Part shown: positions 54,157 to 62,671 of the stretch, piece by piece
Layout: each line of letters starts with the position of its first letter
How positions within the stretch are numbered: the stretch's first letter is position 1
DNA from: Microbacterium azadirachtae
Lineage (GTDB): Bacteria > Actinomycetota > Actinomycetes > Actinomycetales > Microbacteriaceae
Length of the DNA stretch: 64,000 nt
NCBI RefSeq assembly: GCF_000956505.1
Contig: NZ_JYIX01000031.1
Coordinates: 102,585-166,584, forward strand
Direction: 5' to 3'
Made by a program: the position numbers and the translations under genes
Notes under the pieces: model-generated
What the model was told of the DNA's origin: nothing
Databases searched by the model: none
What the model saw: the letters and a program-made list of their open reading frames with translations, nothing else

Positions 54157-54663
54157 ATGTACGAGAACACCATCTACGTGGAGCCTGGCGATCAGCGTGC
54201 GTTGCGGCGCTTCCTCGTCACCTCGGCGCTCCCTGCAGGCCGCGTTCTCCTCTTTGGACTGAGCACTCTACTGTTCCTGCTGATGATGACCCTCGCGGCG
54301 GCGTCAGGTCACCCGCTCGGGCTCGTCATGGTGGGTTTCACGGGCGCGGGCCTGATCGTAGAGCTGACCTTCGTTGCCGCCCTGCGTGTGAATGCTCGGC
54401 GTTCGTCGCGAACGCTGCCGCTCGGCTCGCCGATCACGGTCCGGATCGACGATGCCGGAGTCAGCGTGGTCACTAGCGATGTGGATGCTTTGTTCCGCTG
54501 GCCCTGCGTGTCTGGCGCGGACAGAACGCAGGGCATGGTGGTGGTCCGAGGCGCCCGCAATACGCCGACGATGATCTTGCCGGATCGGGCGTTGTCCGAC
54601 GACGCGCTCGCATGGCTCGCGGGCAAGACGGGTGGCGAGGCGCGGCCTGCAAGGAAGAGCTGA
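54157..54663 (+). CDS. YcxB-like membrane protein
   Basis: 168-residue protein with two transmembrane helices (about residues 28-48 and 53-75) and a C-terminal cytoplasmic beta domain (VRIDDAGVSVVTSDVDALFRW ... MVVVRGARNTPTMILPDRAL), the pattern of YcxB-type proteins of unknown function. Base composition is slightly less GC-rich than the neighbours. Stand-alone gene after the transporter terminator; start preceded only by GGACGGAAT. Confidence 0.65.
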   Translation: MYENTIYVEPGDQRALRRFLVTSALPAGRVLLFGLSTLLFLLMMTLAAASGHPLGLVMVGFTGAGLIVELTFVAALRVNARRSSRTLPLGSPITVRIDDAGVSVVTSDVDALFRWPCVSGADRTQGMVVVRGARNTPTMILPDRALSDDALAWLAGKTGGEARPARKS

Positions 54664-54914
54664 CAGTACCGCGGACGAGAGCAACGCTCCCCGTTCGGGG
54701 TACTGCGCATCTCGAACCGAATCCTCGGAACTCGCAACGAATACCTATGCATCAGCCGACAGAATGCACGCGAATCCGCGTCATTTCGCGCCATTTCGCC
54801 CCGCTACGGAAACCGTTGCGGAAATCATCTCGTCCGGCTCTAGTCGCGGGGGGATCCGCGGTGCTAGCGTCCCCCTGTCATCCCCCACACCCGACGATGA
54901 GACAGGGGAACAGA

Positions 54915-56381
54915 GTGACCCAGAATCCGCTCGAGACGGACACGTCTCTGCAACGCGCGATCGACTATCAGGAGCATGCGCTCCAGGCCGGTGGCGTCTC
55001 CAAAGCGGGCTCGACGCTGATGGCCGTGGCCGGCAGCGCGCCCGCGTACTCGATCGCCGCGAGCACCGCTCTCCTGATCGGGGCCGCCGGCGTCGGCGCG
55101 CCCGCCGCGCTGCTGTGGTGCGGCATCCCGATGCTCGGCATCGCATTCGCGTTCAGCCATCTCGCGAGGGTCGACAGCCACGCCGGCGCGTCCTTCTCCT
55201 GGGTGGCCCGCGGCCTGCACCCGCTCCTCGGCTTCTTCGCCGGGTGGGCGCTGGTGATCTCGGCGACGGTGTTCATGGTCGCGGGAGCCCTGCCCGCCGG
55301 CCAGATGACCGTCGCCCTGTTCGCGCCGGACCAGGCGAACAACACCCTGCTCGTGACGCTTGTCGGATCCGTCTGGTTCCTGGTCATGGCGGCGGCCGTG
55401 ATCTTCGGGGTGCATACGACAGAGCGGGCGCAGTGGATCATGTCGGTGGTCGAGGTCGGGATCCTGGTGGTGTTCGCCGCCATCGCGATCCCCCGCGCGA
55501 TCTCGACCTATCACCACGGCGAGACGTTCTCGTGGGACTGGTTCGGCTTCGGGCACCTGACGACCGCCGGAGTCTTCGTCTCGGCCGCGCTGATCGCGGC
55601 GTTCTACTACTGGGGCTGGGACGTCACGGCGAACCTCGGCGAGGAGACCAAGAACGCGCACAAGACCACCGGCATGGCCGGGATCCTGGGCATCGTGATC
55701 GTGTTCATCCTGTTCGAGATCTACACGACGACGACGCTCGTGATGCTCCCGGGCAAGACCATCGAGGACAACAGCGGCAACGTGCTGAGCGTGCTGGGCG
55801 ATGCGATCATGCCCGGCATCGGCGGCAAGATCCTCATCATCGCGGTGGCGCTCTCCACGATCGCGACGCTCGAGACCACGCTCGTGCAGGTGAGCCGCAC
55901 GCTGTTCGCGATGGGGCGCGACCGCACGATCCCGTTCGCGTTCGGCAGGATCAACCGCAAGTGGAAGACGCCGGTGTTCGCGACCCTCGTCGTGGTCGTC
56001 GTGTCCCTGCTGTTGTTCGTGCTCGCCAATGTCTTCGGCGACAGCGTGGGGCAGATCCTCGGCTGGGCGGTGTCGTCGATCGGCTTGCAGATCGCGTTCT
56101 ACTACGCGCTCGCGGGTCTCGCCGTGGTGATCGGCTTCCGGAAGGTGATCTTCAAATCAGTGAAGAACACGATCCTGATCGGGATCTGGCCGCTGGTCGG
56201 AGCGCTGTTCATGATGTACATCTTCTTCACGTCCATCCCGAACAACGAGCCGGTCGTGAACATCCTCGGGCTCGGACTGATCGCACTCGGCGTCGTGCCG
56301 CTCGCGCTGTTCTACCGCAAGGCGAAGGACACCTACTTCTCCCGGCGTCCGCTCGAGGTCCCGGAGGACTTCTCGGCGTAG
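54915..56381 (+). CDS. APC-family amino acid permease
   Basis: 488-residue transporter with about twelve helices: VSKAGSTLMAVAGSAPAYSIAAST (helix-1 region), SHAGASFSWVARGLHP, WGWDVTANLGEETKN and AMGRDRTIPFAFGRINRKWKTP. The last three match the conserved APC loops. GTG at 54915 follows AGGGGAACAGA; an ATG at 54897 is possible. Substrate unknown. The 250-bp region before it is AT-richer and carries only a promoter. Confidence 0.88.
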   Translation: MTQNPLETDTSLQRAIDYQEHALQAGGVSKAGSTLMAVAGSAPAYSIAASTALLIGAAGVGAPAALLWCGIPMLGIAFAFSHLARVDSHAGASFSWVARGLHPLLGFFAGWALVISATVFMVAGALPAGQMTVALFAPDQANNTLLVTLVGSVWFLVMAAAVIFGVHTTERAQWIMSVVEVGILVVFAAIAIPRAISTYHHGETFSWDWFGFGHLTTAGVFVSAALIAAFYYWGWDVTANLGEETKNAHKTTGMAGILGIVIVFILFEIYTTTTLVMLPGKTIEDNSGNVLSVLGDAIMPGIGGKILIIAVALSTIATLETTLVQVSRTLFAMGRDRTIPFAFGRINRKWKTPVFATLVVVVVSLLLFVLANVFGDSVGQILGWAVSSIGLQIAFYYALAGLAVVIGFRKVIFKSVKNTILIGIWPLVGALFMMYIFFTSIPNNEPVVNILGLGLIALGVVPLALFYRKAKDTYFSRRPLEVPEDFSA

Positions 56382-56561
56382 GCGGATCCTCACGGGGCGG
56401 GGCGGGCGTTCGCGTCCGCTCCGTCCCGCTTCGCCGTGTCGTGGCGGCCTTTGCGCCAGTCGCGCTCGCCCCGTTCGCCCCGTTCGCCCCGCTCGATCGC
56501 CGAGTCAGGGCTCGCCGCTCGGTCCTACCGGAATGTCGGTGGCCCGGGGGAGGATGAGGGC

Positions 56562-56675
56562 ATGCCCACGATCCCCCTCGCCGCCGTGCACGCGTCCGCG
56601 CAGCACGCTCCGGCGGTGAGGCGCGTCGTCCTGCGGCGCGGTGACGACCGCGTGCGGACGGCGGTGATGTCATGA
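56562..56675 (+). CDS. Possible 37-residue leader peptide
   Basis: A short frame starting at an ATG with GAGGATGAGGG in front and ending TGA in an ATGA overlap with the next gene. Composition is Ala/Val/Arg-rich and no family is recognised. The coupling suggests a small translated leader or upstream partner, but chance is possible at this GC content. Confidence 0.35.
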   Translation: MPTIPLAAVHASAQHAPAVRRVVLRRGDDRVRTAVMS

Positions 56676-57526
56676 TCCTCGCCGGATTGATCCTGCTCTC
56701 GGTCGGACTCGCCGACGTGCTCCGTCGCTTCCTGCGCAGCCGCGCGCTCTGGATCGGGATCGCGGTCGCAGGCGTTCTTGTCCTCGTCCTCGCGACCCTG
56801 GGCGGCGCATACCTCTACGCGGTTGTCGGGCTCGCGCTCGCCGCGCTGTGGGTGTGGCTGCTCCCGCTCGACGGGCGGCCGCGGCTGTCGTTCTGGCCGG
56901 CGGCGCTGCTGGCGGTCCTCGTGGTCGCGCTGGTCGCCTTCCTGCCGGCCCGTGTGATGACAGGGCTCTTCGCCGGGCGCTGGCTCGCGACGCCGTTCGG
57001 GCCGATCGGGTTCGACCTGCTCGTGCTCGGTCTCGGCGTCTTCGCCGTGCTGCTCGAGACCGGCAACGTCATCGTCCGTGCGGCGCTGCTGGGGGAGCGG
57101 GCCGAGATCCCGGCGGACATCGCGCCGGAGCATGAGACGCGCGGTGCCGGTGGAAGCGCGGCTGCCGGTGCAAGCGCGGGTGCGGCGGCCGGACTCGTCG
57201 CCGTGCCGCCCTCCGCGGTCGACCCCGGAGTCCCGACCGCGTCCGAGCCCACGCCGCCGGTGCCCGCGGCGGATCAGGGCTTCCGCGGCGGACGCCTCAT
57301 CGGGCCGCTCGAGCGCGTGATCGTGCTCCTCCTCACTCTGTTCGCGGCCTATCCGCTGCTCGCGGCGATGCTCGCGGCCAAGGGGATCGTGCGGTTCCCC
57401 GAGATCTCCCGAGACGGCGTCAACGGCGGTCGCGCCGAGTACTTCCTCGTCGGCAGCCTGGTCAGCTGGGTCGTGGCGCTCGGCGGAGCGCTGCTGCTGT
57501 GGTGGGCGGCGCGCGCCGGATTCTGA
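56672..57526 (+). CDS. Integral membrane protein of unknown function
   Basis: 284-residue protein: about five helices in the first 140 residues, a low-complexity Ala/Gly/Pro loop (about 150-205) and a C-terminal part with GGRLIGPLERVIVLLLTLFA, LAAKGIVRFPEISRDG and AEYFLVGSLVSWVVALGG. That C-terminal pattern resembles the conserved end of DUF3307-type membrane proteins. Function unknown. Start overlaps the small upstream frame. Confidence 0.7.
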   Translation: MILAGLILLSVGLADVLRRFLRSRALWIGIAVAGVLVLVLATLGGAYLYAVVGLALAALWVWLLPLDGRPRLSFWPAALLAVLVVALVAFLPARVMTGLFAGRWLATPFGPIGFDLLVLGLGVFAVLLETGNVIVRAALLGERAEIPADIAPEHETRGAGGSAAAGASAGAAAGLVAVPPSAVDPGVPTASEPTPPVPAADQGFRGGRLIGPLERVIVLLLTLFAAYPLLAAMLAAKGIVRFPEISRDGVNGGRAEYFLVGSLVSWVVALGGALLLWWAARAGF

Positions 57527-57653
57527 GCGACGCCCATCCGTTTGGTGCGCCGCCACCGGGTTGCCGTCGGCGTGCGGCGCGGGGATCCTTGTCCTGAGGG
57601 ACGCCTCTGCGACGCCGTCCCCGAAGCGCACGAACTCTCATGCAGGAGGATCC

Positions 57654-57875
57654 ATGACCGAGCAGCCCCGGTTCACCCTGGACAGCACCCTCGGCGAGAT
57701 CCTCGACGACCCACGGGCGCGGGCCGTGCTGGACGAGCTCGTGCCCGGAGTCTCGACGCACTCCCTCGTCTTCCTCGCCCGCGGGATCACCCTGGCCGAC
57801 GGCGCCGCGCGGCTCGGATCGATCGAGCCGGAGCGCCTCGCCGAGCTCGACGCGCGGCTGCGCGCGCTGGGGTGA
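57654..57875 (+). CDS. Small helical protein (DUF1858-like pattern)
   Basis: 73-residue soluble protein FTLDSTLGEILDDPRARAVL ... LARGITLADGAARLGSIEPE: short helices around a conserved STLGEIL and LARGITL motif, as in small DUF1858-type domains. AGGAGG box 4 bp before the ATG. Unknown role; lies between two membrane-protein genes with ~50-130 bp gaps. Confidence 0.65.
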   Translation: MTEQPRFTLDSTLGEILDDPRARAVLDELVPGVSTHSLVFLARGITLADGAARLGSIEPERLAELDARLRALG

Positions 57876-57923
57876 GGAGATCCGCGGAAACGGCGGCACC
57901 CGCGCCCTCCTAAACTGACCGGG

Positions 57924-58988
57924 ATGTCCGAGCACCACGTCCCGCGTTCGACGCACCATACGGTTCACTCCGTGGCGCCGGCGGATCCCGAGCCGGTCCG
58001 GCCCGAGCCCGGGCCGGTCTGGCGGCGGATCCTGCACCTGCCTCTGTTCTGGGCGCTGGTGTGCGGCGGGCTGGCGGTGCCGGGATACCTCGGCGGCGAC
58101 TTCGAGTTCCTCTCCTTCCTCCTCACGCTGGTGGGCGGCTGGCTCTGCGGATTCTCGTTCGTGAACGCGACACTGAGGATGCCGGACCGGCGCGGGCTGA
58201 TCGTGCACATCGCCGGGGCCGTGGGCGCGGGGCTGCTGCTGTGGCTTCTGATCGAAGCGATTCCTCCGTTGCTGGCGCCCAAGCCCAACCCCGCGCTCGC
58301 GTTCCTCGCGGTGCTGCAGATGGCGGCGGTGCCGGCCGCCGGCTGGGTGTGGCTCGGGCTGATCAGCCGGATCACGGCGATGATCGGCGCCCGCGACGCC
58401 GCGAAGGCGCCGCCGGCACCGCAGTGGGAGGCCGCGGAGCGCGGATCGCTCGCGCGCTTCCGGGCTGTGCCGCTCGGCACTCGAGCGCTCGTGTTCTGGT
58501 GCATCCTCACCGCGGCCGTCGTCACGATCCTGATCCTGGTGGTCCTGATCGTGACCGGCGGGAGGATCCTGAACGTCGGCCCGAGGCTCTTCCTCCTGTT
58601 GTACGTCGTCGTGCCCGGTCTTCCCGCGTACCTGCTGATGTCGTGGCTCATGCGCCGTCGCGCGGTCGACTGCGCCGTGCGCTTCGACGCGGATCGCGTG
58701 CGGTTCGAGGTCGACGGCGCCGAGCGGGGGATCCGCTATCGCGAGCTGGAGCGACTCGTCTGGCGCACGGAGGGCGACTTCGCACGGATCGAGGCGAGCG
58801 GATCCGGCGTCGATCTGACGCTCATCGCCGGGATCGCCCGAAAGCCCGGTGGCGCGGCCGCGCTGCCTACGCTGTCGCGCCGCGTGGTGCGCCTCATGGA
58901 AGAGGCGGGCCTCACCTCCCGGACGCTGCGCGGCGGGCGCGCGCTGATCTTCGAGCGCACGTCTGCCGTCCCGGCCTCGCGCCGCTGA
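57924..58988 (+). CDS. Membrane protein of unknown function
   Basis: 354-residue protein: a short His-containing N-terminus, helices at about 34-75, 90-120, 127-150 and two more at 190-245, then a cytoplasmic beta domain (VRFEVDGAERGIRYRELERLVWRTEGDFARIEASGSGV). No family is recognised. Converges on the copper operon; a bidirectional terminator lies between. Confidence 0.7.
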   Translation: MSEHHVPRSTHHTVHSVAPADPEPVRPEPGPVWRRILHLPLFWALVCGGLAVPGYLGGDFEFLSFLLTLVGGWLCGFSFVNATLRMPDRRGLIVHIAGAVGAGLLLWLLIEAIPPLLAPKPNPALAFLAVLQMAAVPAAGWVWLGLISRITAMIGARDAAKAPPAPQWEAAERGSLARFRAVPLGTRALVFWCILTAAVVTILILVVLIVTGGRILNVGPRLFLLLYVVVPGLPAYLLMSWLMRRRAVDCAVRFDADRVRFEVDGAERGIRYRELERLVWRTEGDFARIEASGSGVDLTLIAGIARKPGGAAALPTLSRRVVRLMEEAGLTSRTLRGGRALIFERTSAVPASRR

Positions 58989-59048
58989 CGGGGTCGTTCC
59001 GGGGCTGAGCCTCTCGGGACTGCTCGGGACGCGCGGCCAGATACGCGA

Positions 59049-59078
59049 AACGCGGTGCTCTCGGAAGAGCACCGCGTT
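59049..59078. terminator. Bidirectional terminator
   Basis: Perfect 13-bp stem AACGCGGTGCTCT / AGAGCACCGCGTT with CGGA loop between the converging genes at 57924 and 59101. Confidence 0.85.
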
Positions 59079-59100
59079 CCGTTTCGACCCTGGGTCTTGT

Positions 59101-59673
59101 TCAGCTCTTGCGGCCGCGAGCGAGCGCCCACGCGCCCACGCCGACGCCGATCAGCACGACCGCGCCGATGCCGAGCCCGATCCACAGACCCGTGTCGCCG
59201 CCGGCGGCCGCCGCGGGCGCCTCGGTCGTCGCCGACGCGGCAGGACCGCAGACCGGCTTCGCGGATCCGGCCGCCGCGGGCGTCGCGGCGCCGTCCGGCG
59301 CGTACGCGAACGTGTAGCTGCCCGAGATCGGGTGCCCGTCGGAGGAGACCACGCGCCAGAGCACCTCGTAGGTGCCGGCGCCTCCGAGTGCGACGGGCGA
59401 GGCAACAACGGGCCCGTTGAGGTCGGGGCACGCGGTCTCGTAGTACTTCTTGTCGGGGCCGATCACCTGGATGATCGTCGCTCCGTCGGTGCCGAGCGGA
59501 TCCGCGCTGAAGGTGAGCGCGACGGACGACAGGCTCTTCACGGTCGAGCCCTTGGCCGGGTCCGTGCTCTCGAGCGTGTCATGCGCGCTGGCCGCCGTGG
59601 CGCCGGCGGTGGCGAGGACCAGGCCGACCCCGATCGACGCCGCGAGCGCGGTGAGGCGGTGGCGCAAGGTCAT
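59101..59673 (-). CDS. copC: CopC-domain copper resistance protein
   Basis: 190-residue exported protein: signal peptide ending ASA, so the mature N-terminus is His (HDTLESTDPAKGS), the Cu(II) ligand of CopC proteins; further ligands in SSDGHPISGSYTF. An Ala-rich stalk and a C-terminal helix (LWIGLGIGAVVLIGVGVGA) with basic tail anchor it to the membrane. ATG overlaps the stop of the YcnI gene. It binds or delivers copper outside the cell. Confidence 0.92.
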   Translation of the reverse strand: MTLRHRLTALAASIGVGLVLATAGATAASAHDTLESTDPAKGSTVKSLSSVALTFSADPLGTDGATIIQVIGPDKKYYETACPDLNGPVVASPVALGGAGTYEVLWRVVSSDGHPISGSYTFAYAPDGAATPAAAGSAKPVCGPAASATTEAPAAAAGGDTGLWIGLGIGAVVLIGVGVGAWALARGRKS

Positions 59674-60392
59674 GCGTCGGCCTTCTTCCGGCGTCCGAGG
59701 GCGAAGCCGCCGAGCAGCGCGCCGCCCGCCGCGACCACGAGCGCGGCGATGCTGAGCCCGAGCGCGAGGCCGCCCTGGGCGTCGGCGGGCGCCTGTGCGG
59801 AGGCCGCCGGTGCGGTCGTCGCGGTCGCGCCGCCGTGGTGGTCGGCCGGGGGAGCGTCGTTCACCCAGACCACGGGCGCGGGCTCGAGCGTGTCGTCCTT
59901 GGCGGCCTGCTCCGGTGTCGCTGCCCACTCCACGACCTTGCCGTCCGAGTACGTCTGCGTCGCGGGGATCACGATGCGGCCCGTGTCCGGCACCGGTCCG
60001 AGCGACAGCGTGAACGTCTGGAACTGGCCCGGTGCGACGCCGCCGGCGTCTGCCGTGAAGGTGACCTCCGTCGTGGCCTCGCTGATGGTGTTGCCCTCGA
60101 CCTTGACCGGCTTGGGCAGTGCGGTCTTGGCCGCCGCTCCCGTCCACCCCGCGGTGGGCTGGTAGCTGACGCTCGTGAACGGGGTGTCGGCGGGCAGGTG
60201 GATCTCGAGCTTGACCGTGCTGGCGGTCGTGGACTCGTTCGGAACACGGAAGGTGACGTACGTCCAGGATCCGGCCTCGGCCTGGTTCGGGGTGGCGGTC
60301 ACGTGCGCCGAGGCGGCCAGGGGCACGGTGAGGGCGAGCACGGCGCCGGCGGCGAGACCGACGAGGACGCGGGAAGCAGTGGTGTTTCGCAT
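59670..60392 (-). CDS. YcnI-family copper-binding protein (DUF1775)
   Basis: 240-residue exported protein: signal to ASA, mature HVTATPNQAEAGSWTYVTFRV with the N-terminal His and the Trp of the DUF1775 copper site, ..TGRIVIPATQTYSDGKVVEW.., a His/Ala linker (PPADHHGG) and a C-terminal helix with RRKK. Upstream partner of copC in an ATGA-coupled pair. YcnI-type proteins take part in copper acquisition or maturation. Confidence 0.92.
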   Translation of the reverse strand: MRNTTASRVLVGLAAGAVLALTVPLAASAHVTATPNQAEAGSWTYVTFRVPNESTTASTVKLEIHLPADTPFTSVSYQPTAGWTGAAAKTALPKPVKVEGNTISEATTEVTFTADAGGVAPGQFQTFTLSLGPVPDTGRIVIPATQTYSDGKVVEWAATPEQAAKDDTLEPAPVVWVNDAPPADHHGGATATTAPAASAQAPADAQGGLALGLSIAALVVAAGGALLGGFALGRRKKADA

Positions 60393-60474
60393 GGATTCGT
60401 TCTTTCTGAGGTCGTCTGTGTGTGCACCACGGGCGCGCGGAGGGCGGCCCGGCGGCGGTGCGGGTGAAGGGAGG

Positions 60475-61074
60475 TCAGGCCGCGAGCGGCGGACCCCTCC
60501 TCGACACGACGGTGAGGACGAAGAGAGAGCGGAGCGCCTGCGCGGCGGCGCGCGACGCGGCCGGCACACGGTGCGCGGGCGACGGCGGTGCGGTGAGCAG
60601 CCGTGCGACGAGGTTCCAGCCGGTGAGCTCGAGCAGGGCCCGCAGCGCTTGCTCGCCGCGGCCGAGGGCCAGCACGGTGAGCACCGCGGCGATCGCGTGT
60701 GCGACCCACATCGCGGGCTGCAGGTGCAGGGCGCGCCCGGCGTCGACCGCCGTGGTGCCGAGCGCGCCGGACAGCTCAGTGCCGTGCAGGTGCCCGCCGG
60801 CGACAGCGGATCCGGATCCGGATCCCACGCCGATCGACAGCAGCCCGTGGAACGCGATCTGGCTCAGCCCCACGGCGAGCGACAGGCGGATCCAGCTCAG
60901 CGTCCGCCCGGCCAGCGCGATGCAGACGGGCGCCGCGAACAGCAGCGCGAGCACGATCCCGATCAGCGGGGCGGGCTCGCCGTCGGCCGTGGAGTGCGAG
61001 ACGGATGCCACGAACGTCGCGACCAGGGCGGCGATCAGGCCCCGGACCGTGCGACCCGCGCGCGTTCCCCACAC
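60475..61074 (-). CDS. Membrane protein possibly linked to the copper operon
   Basis: 199-residue protein with about five helices and a His-containing loop GGHLHGTELSGAL; the second helix region reads LSQIAFHGLLSIGVGSGSGS. His residues near the membrane face could bind copper. It lies 82 bp upstream of the ycnI start in the same direction. GTG at 61074 follows GGCTGGGAAAC; it places the start right beside the long inverted repeat at 61103. Function is inferred from position. Confidence 0.6.
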   Translation of the reverse strand: MWGTRAGRTVRGLIAALVATFVASVSHSTADGEPAPLIGIVLALLFAAPVCIALAGRTLSWIRLSLAVGLSQIAFHGLLSIGVGSGSGSAVAGGHLHGTELSGALGTTAVDAGRALHLQPAMWVAHAIAAVLTVLALGRGEQALRALLELTGWNLVARLLTAPPSPAHRVPAASRAAAQALRSLFVLTVVSRRGPPLAA

Positions 61075-61102
61075 GTTTCCCAGCCTAACGGCCCCCCTCT
61101 GA

Positions 61103-61175
61103 CCGCGAGACTGCATCTCCGCGACGAGACTGCGCTCCGCAACCGCAGTCTCGTCGCGGAGATGCAGTCTCGCGG
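61103..61175. repeat. Perfect 32-bp inverted repeat between divergent genes
   Basis: Arms 61103-61134 and 61144-61175 are exact reverse complements, separated by 9 nt CTCCGCAAC. Each arm contains GAGACTGC twice. It lies in the promoter region between the minus-strand membrane gene and tyrS, where a terminator would not be expected. Confidence 0.9.
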
Positions 61176-61207
61176 AGAGGGAGGATCCGCGCTGGTAGCC
61201 TGGGGCG

Positions 61208-62509
61208 GTGTCGAACCCATCCCTGACGACCGCGGCACCGGCCATCGACCCCACGTTCGAGAACGTGTGGGATGAGCTGGTCTGGCGCGGGCTCGTCCAC
61301 GTGTCCACGGATCAGGAGGCGCTGCGCGCCCTTCTCGCAGGACCCGCGATCACGTATTACTGCGGTTTCGACCCGACCGCGCCGAGCCTGCACCTCGGCA
61401 ACCTCGTGCAGCTGCTGACGCTGCGCCGCATCCAGCTCGCCGGGCACAAGCCGCTCGGACTCGTGGGCGGATCCACGGGCCTCATCGGCGACCCGCGCCC
61501 CACGGCGGAGCGCACGCTGAACACGCGTGAGACCGTCGAGGACTGGGTCGGGCGCCTGCGCGCGCAGGTCGAGCGCTACCTCAGCTTCGAGGGCGACAAC
61601 GCGGCGCGGATCGTGAACAACCTCGACTGGACCGCGCCGATGAGCGCGATCGACTTCCTGCGCGAGATCGGGAAGCACTACCGCGTCGGCACCATGCTGA
61701 AGAAGGACGCGGTCGCCGCACGTCTGAACTCCGACGCCGGCATCAGCTACACCGAGTTCAGCTACCAGATCCTGCAGGGCCTGGACTACCTCGAGCTGCA
61801 CCGTCAGTACGACTGCGTGCTGCAGACCGGCGGATCCGATCAGTGGGGCAACCTCACCAGCGGCACGGATCTCATCCACCGCGTCGAGGGCGCCTCGGTG
61901 CACGCGATCGGCACCCCGCTGATCACGAACAGCGATGGCACCAAGTTCGGCAAGAGCGAGGGCAACGCGATCTGGCTCGACGCCGAGATGTGCAGCCCGT
62001 ACCGGATGTACCAGTTCTGGCTGAGCACCGCCGACGCCGACGTGATCGACCGGCTCAAGGTCTTCACTTTCCTCAGCCGCGCCGAGATCGAGGAGTACGC
62101 GGCGCTCGTCGAGTCCGAGCCGTTCCGTCGTGCCGCGCAGAAGCGCCTCGCCCTCGAGGTCGTCGCCACCGTGCACGGCGAGGATGCGACCGCCGCGGTG
62201 ATCGCCGCGTCCGAGGCGCTGTTCGGTCAGGGCGACCTGTCCGCGCTCGACGCCGCGACGCTGCGCACGGCGCTCGAGGAGCTGCCGAACGCACAGGTCG
62301 CCGCCGGATCCACGGTCGTCGACGCGCTCGTGGCGACCGGGCTGGTCTCCAGCGCCTCCGAGGCTCGGCGCGCTGTCGGGCAGGGCGGCGTCTCGGTCGA
62401 CGGCGAGCGGGTGGAGTCCGACGACGCGACCGTGCCGCTCGGGCTGCCCGGTGGGGTCTCGGTGCTGCGCCGCGGCAAGAAGACGCTCGCGGGCCTGCTC
62501 CCCGCCTGA
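61208..62509 (+). CDS. tyrS: Tyrosyl-tRNA synthetase
   Basis: 433-residue class I synthetase: YCGFDPTAPSLHLGNLVQLL with the HLGN form of HIGH (about residues 55-60), KFGKSEGNA as the KMSKS loop (about 247), QTGGSDQWGN for tyrosine recognition and a C-terminal S4 RNA-binding domain (about 355-430). Charges tRNA-Tyr. GTG start, with only weak GGGGCG in front. Followed by direct repeats and a palindromic element. Confidence 0.97.
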   Translation: MSNPSLTTAAPAIDPTFENVWDELVWRGLVHVSTDQEALRALLAGPAITYYCGFDPTAPSLHLGNLVQLLTLRRIQLAGHKPLGLVGGSTGLIGDPRPTAERTLNTRETVEDWVGRLRAQVERYLSFEGDNAARIVNNLDWTAPMSAIDFLREIGKHYRVGTMLKKDAVAARLNSDAGISYTEFSYQILQGLDYLELHRQYDCVLQTGGSDQWGNLTSGTDLIHRVEGASVHAIGTPLITNSDGTKFGKSEGNAIWLDAEMCSPYRMYQFWLSTADADVIDRLKVFTFLSRAEIEEYAALVESEPFRRAAQKRLALEVVATVHGEDATAAVIAASEALFGQGDLSALDAATLRTALEELPNAQVAAGSTVVDALVATGLVSSASEARRAVGQGGVSVDGERVESDDATVPLGLPGGVSVLRRGKKTLAGLLPA

Positions 62510-62557
62510 TCTGTTTGCGGATCCGATCCGCCGATCTGTTTGCGGATCCGATCCGCC
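62508..62557. repeat. Tandem 25-bp direct repeat after tyrS
   Basis: Two identical 25-bp units (62508-62532 and 62533-62557), each GATCTGTTTGCGGATCCGAT plus CCGCC, begin inside the tyrS stop codon. Each unit carries the palindrome GCGGATCCGATCCGC. Confidence 0.85.
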
Positions 62558-62614
62558 GACGCCCCCTCTGACAATCCGCGCCCCCTCTGGGATGCGCACG
62601 TCAGAGGGGGCGTC
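62558..62614. repeat. CCCCCTC/GAGGGGG palindromic element, copy D
   Basis: GACGCCCCCTCTGAC (62558-62572) and GTCAGAGGGGGCGTC (62600-62614) are perfect arms; CGCCCCCTCTGG lies between and a further GGAGGGGTGCCGACGG follows at about 62622. A variant of copies A-C with CTCTG in place of CTCG. Confidence 0.75.
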
Positions 62615-62671
62615 GATCTTTCGGAGGGGTGCCGACGGCAAGCCCGGATCCGCTCCGGGTACGGTCGGACC

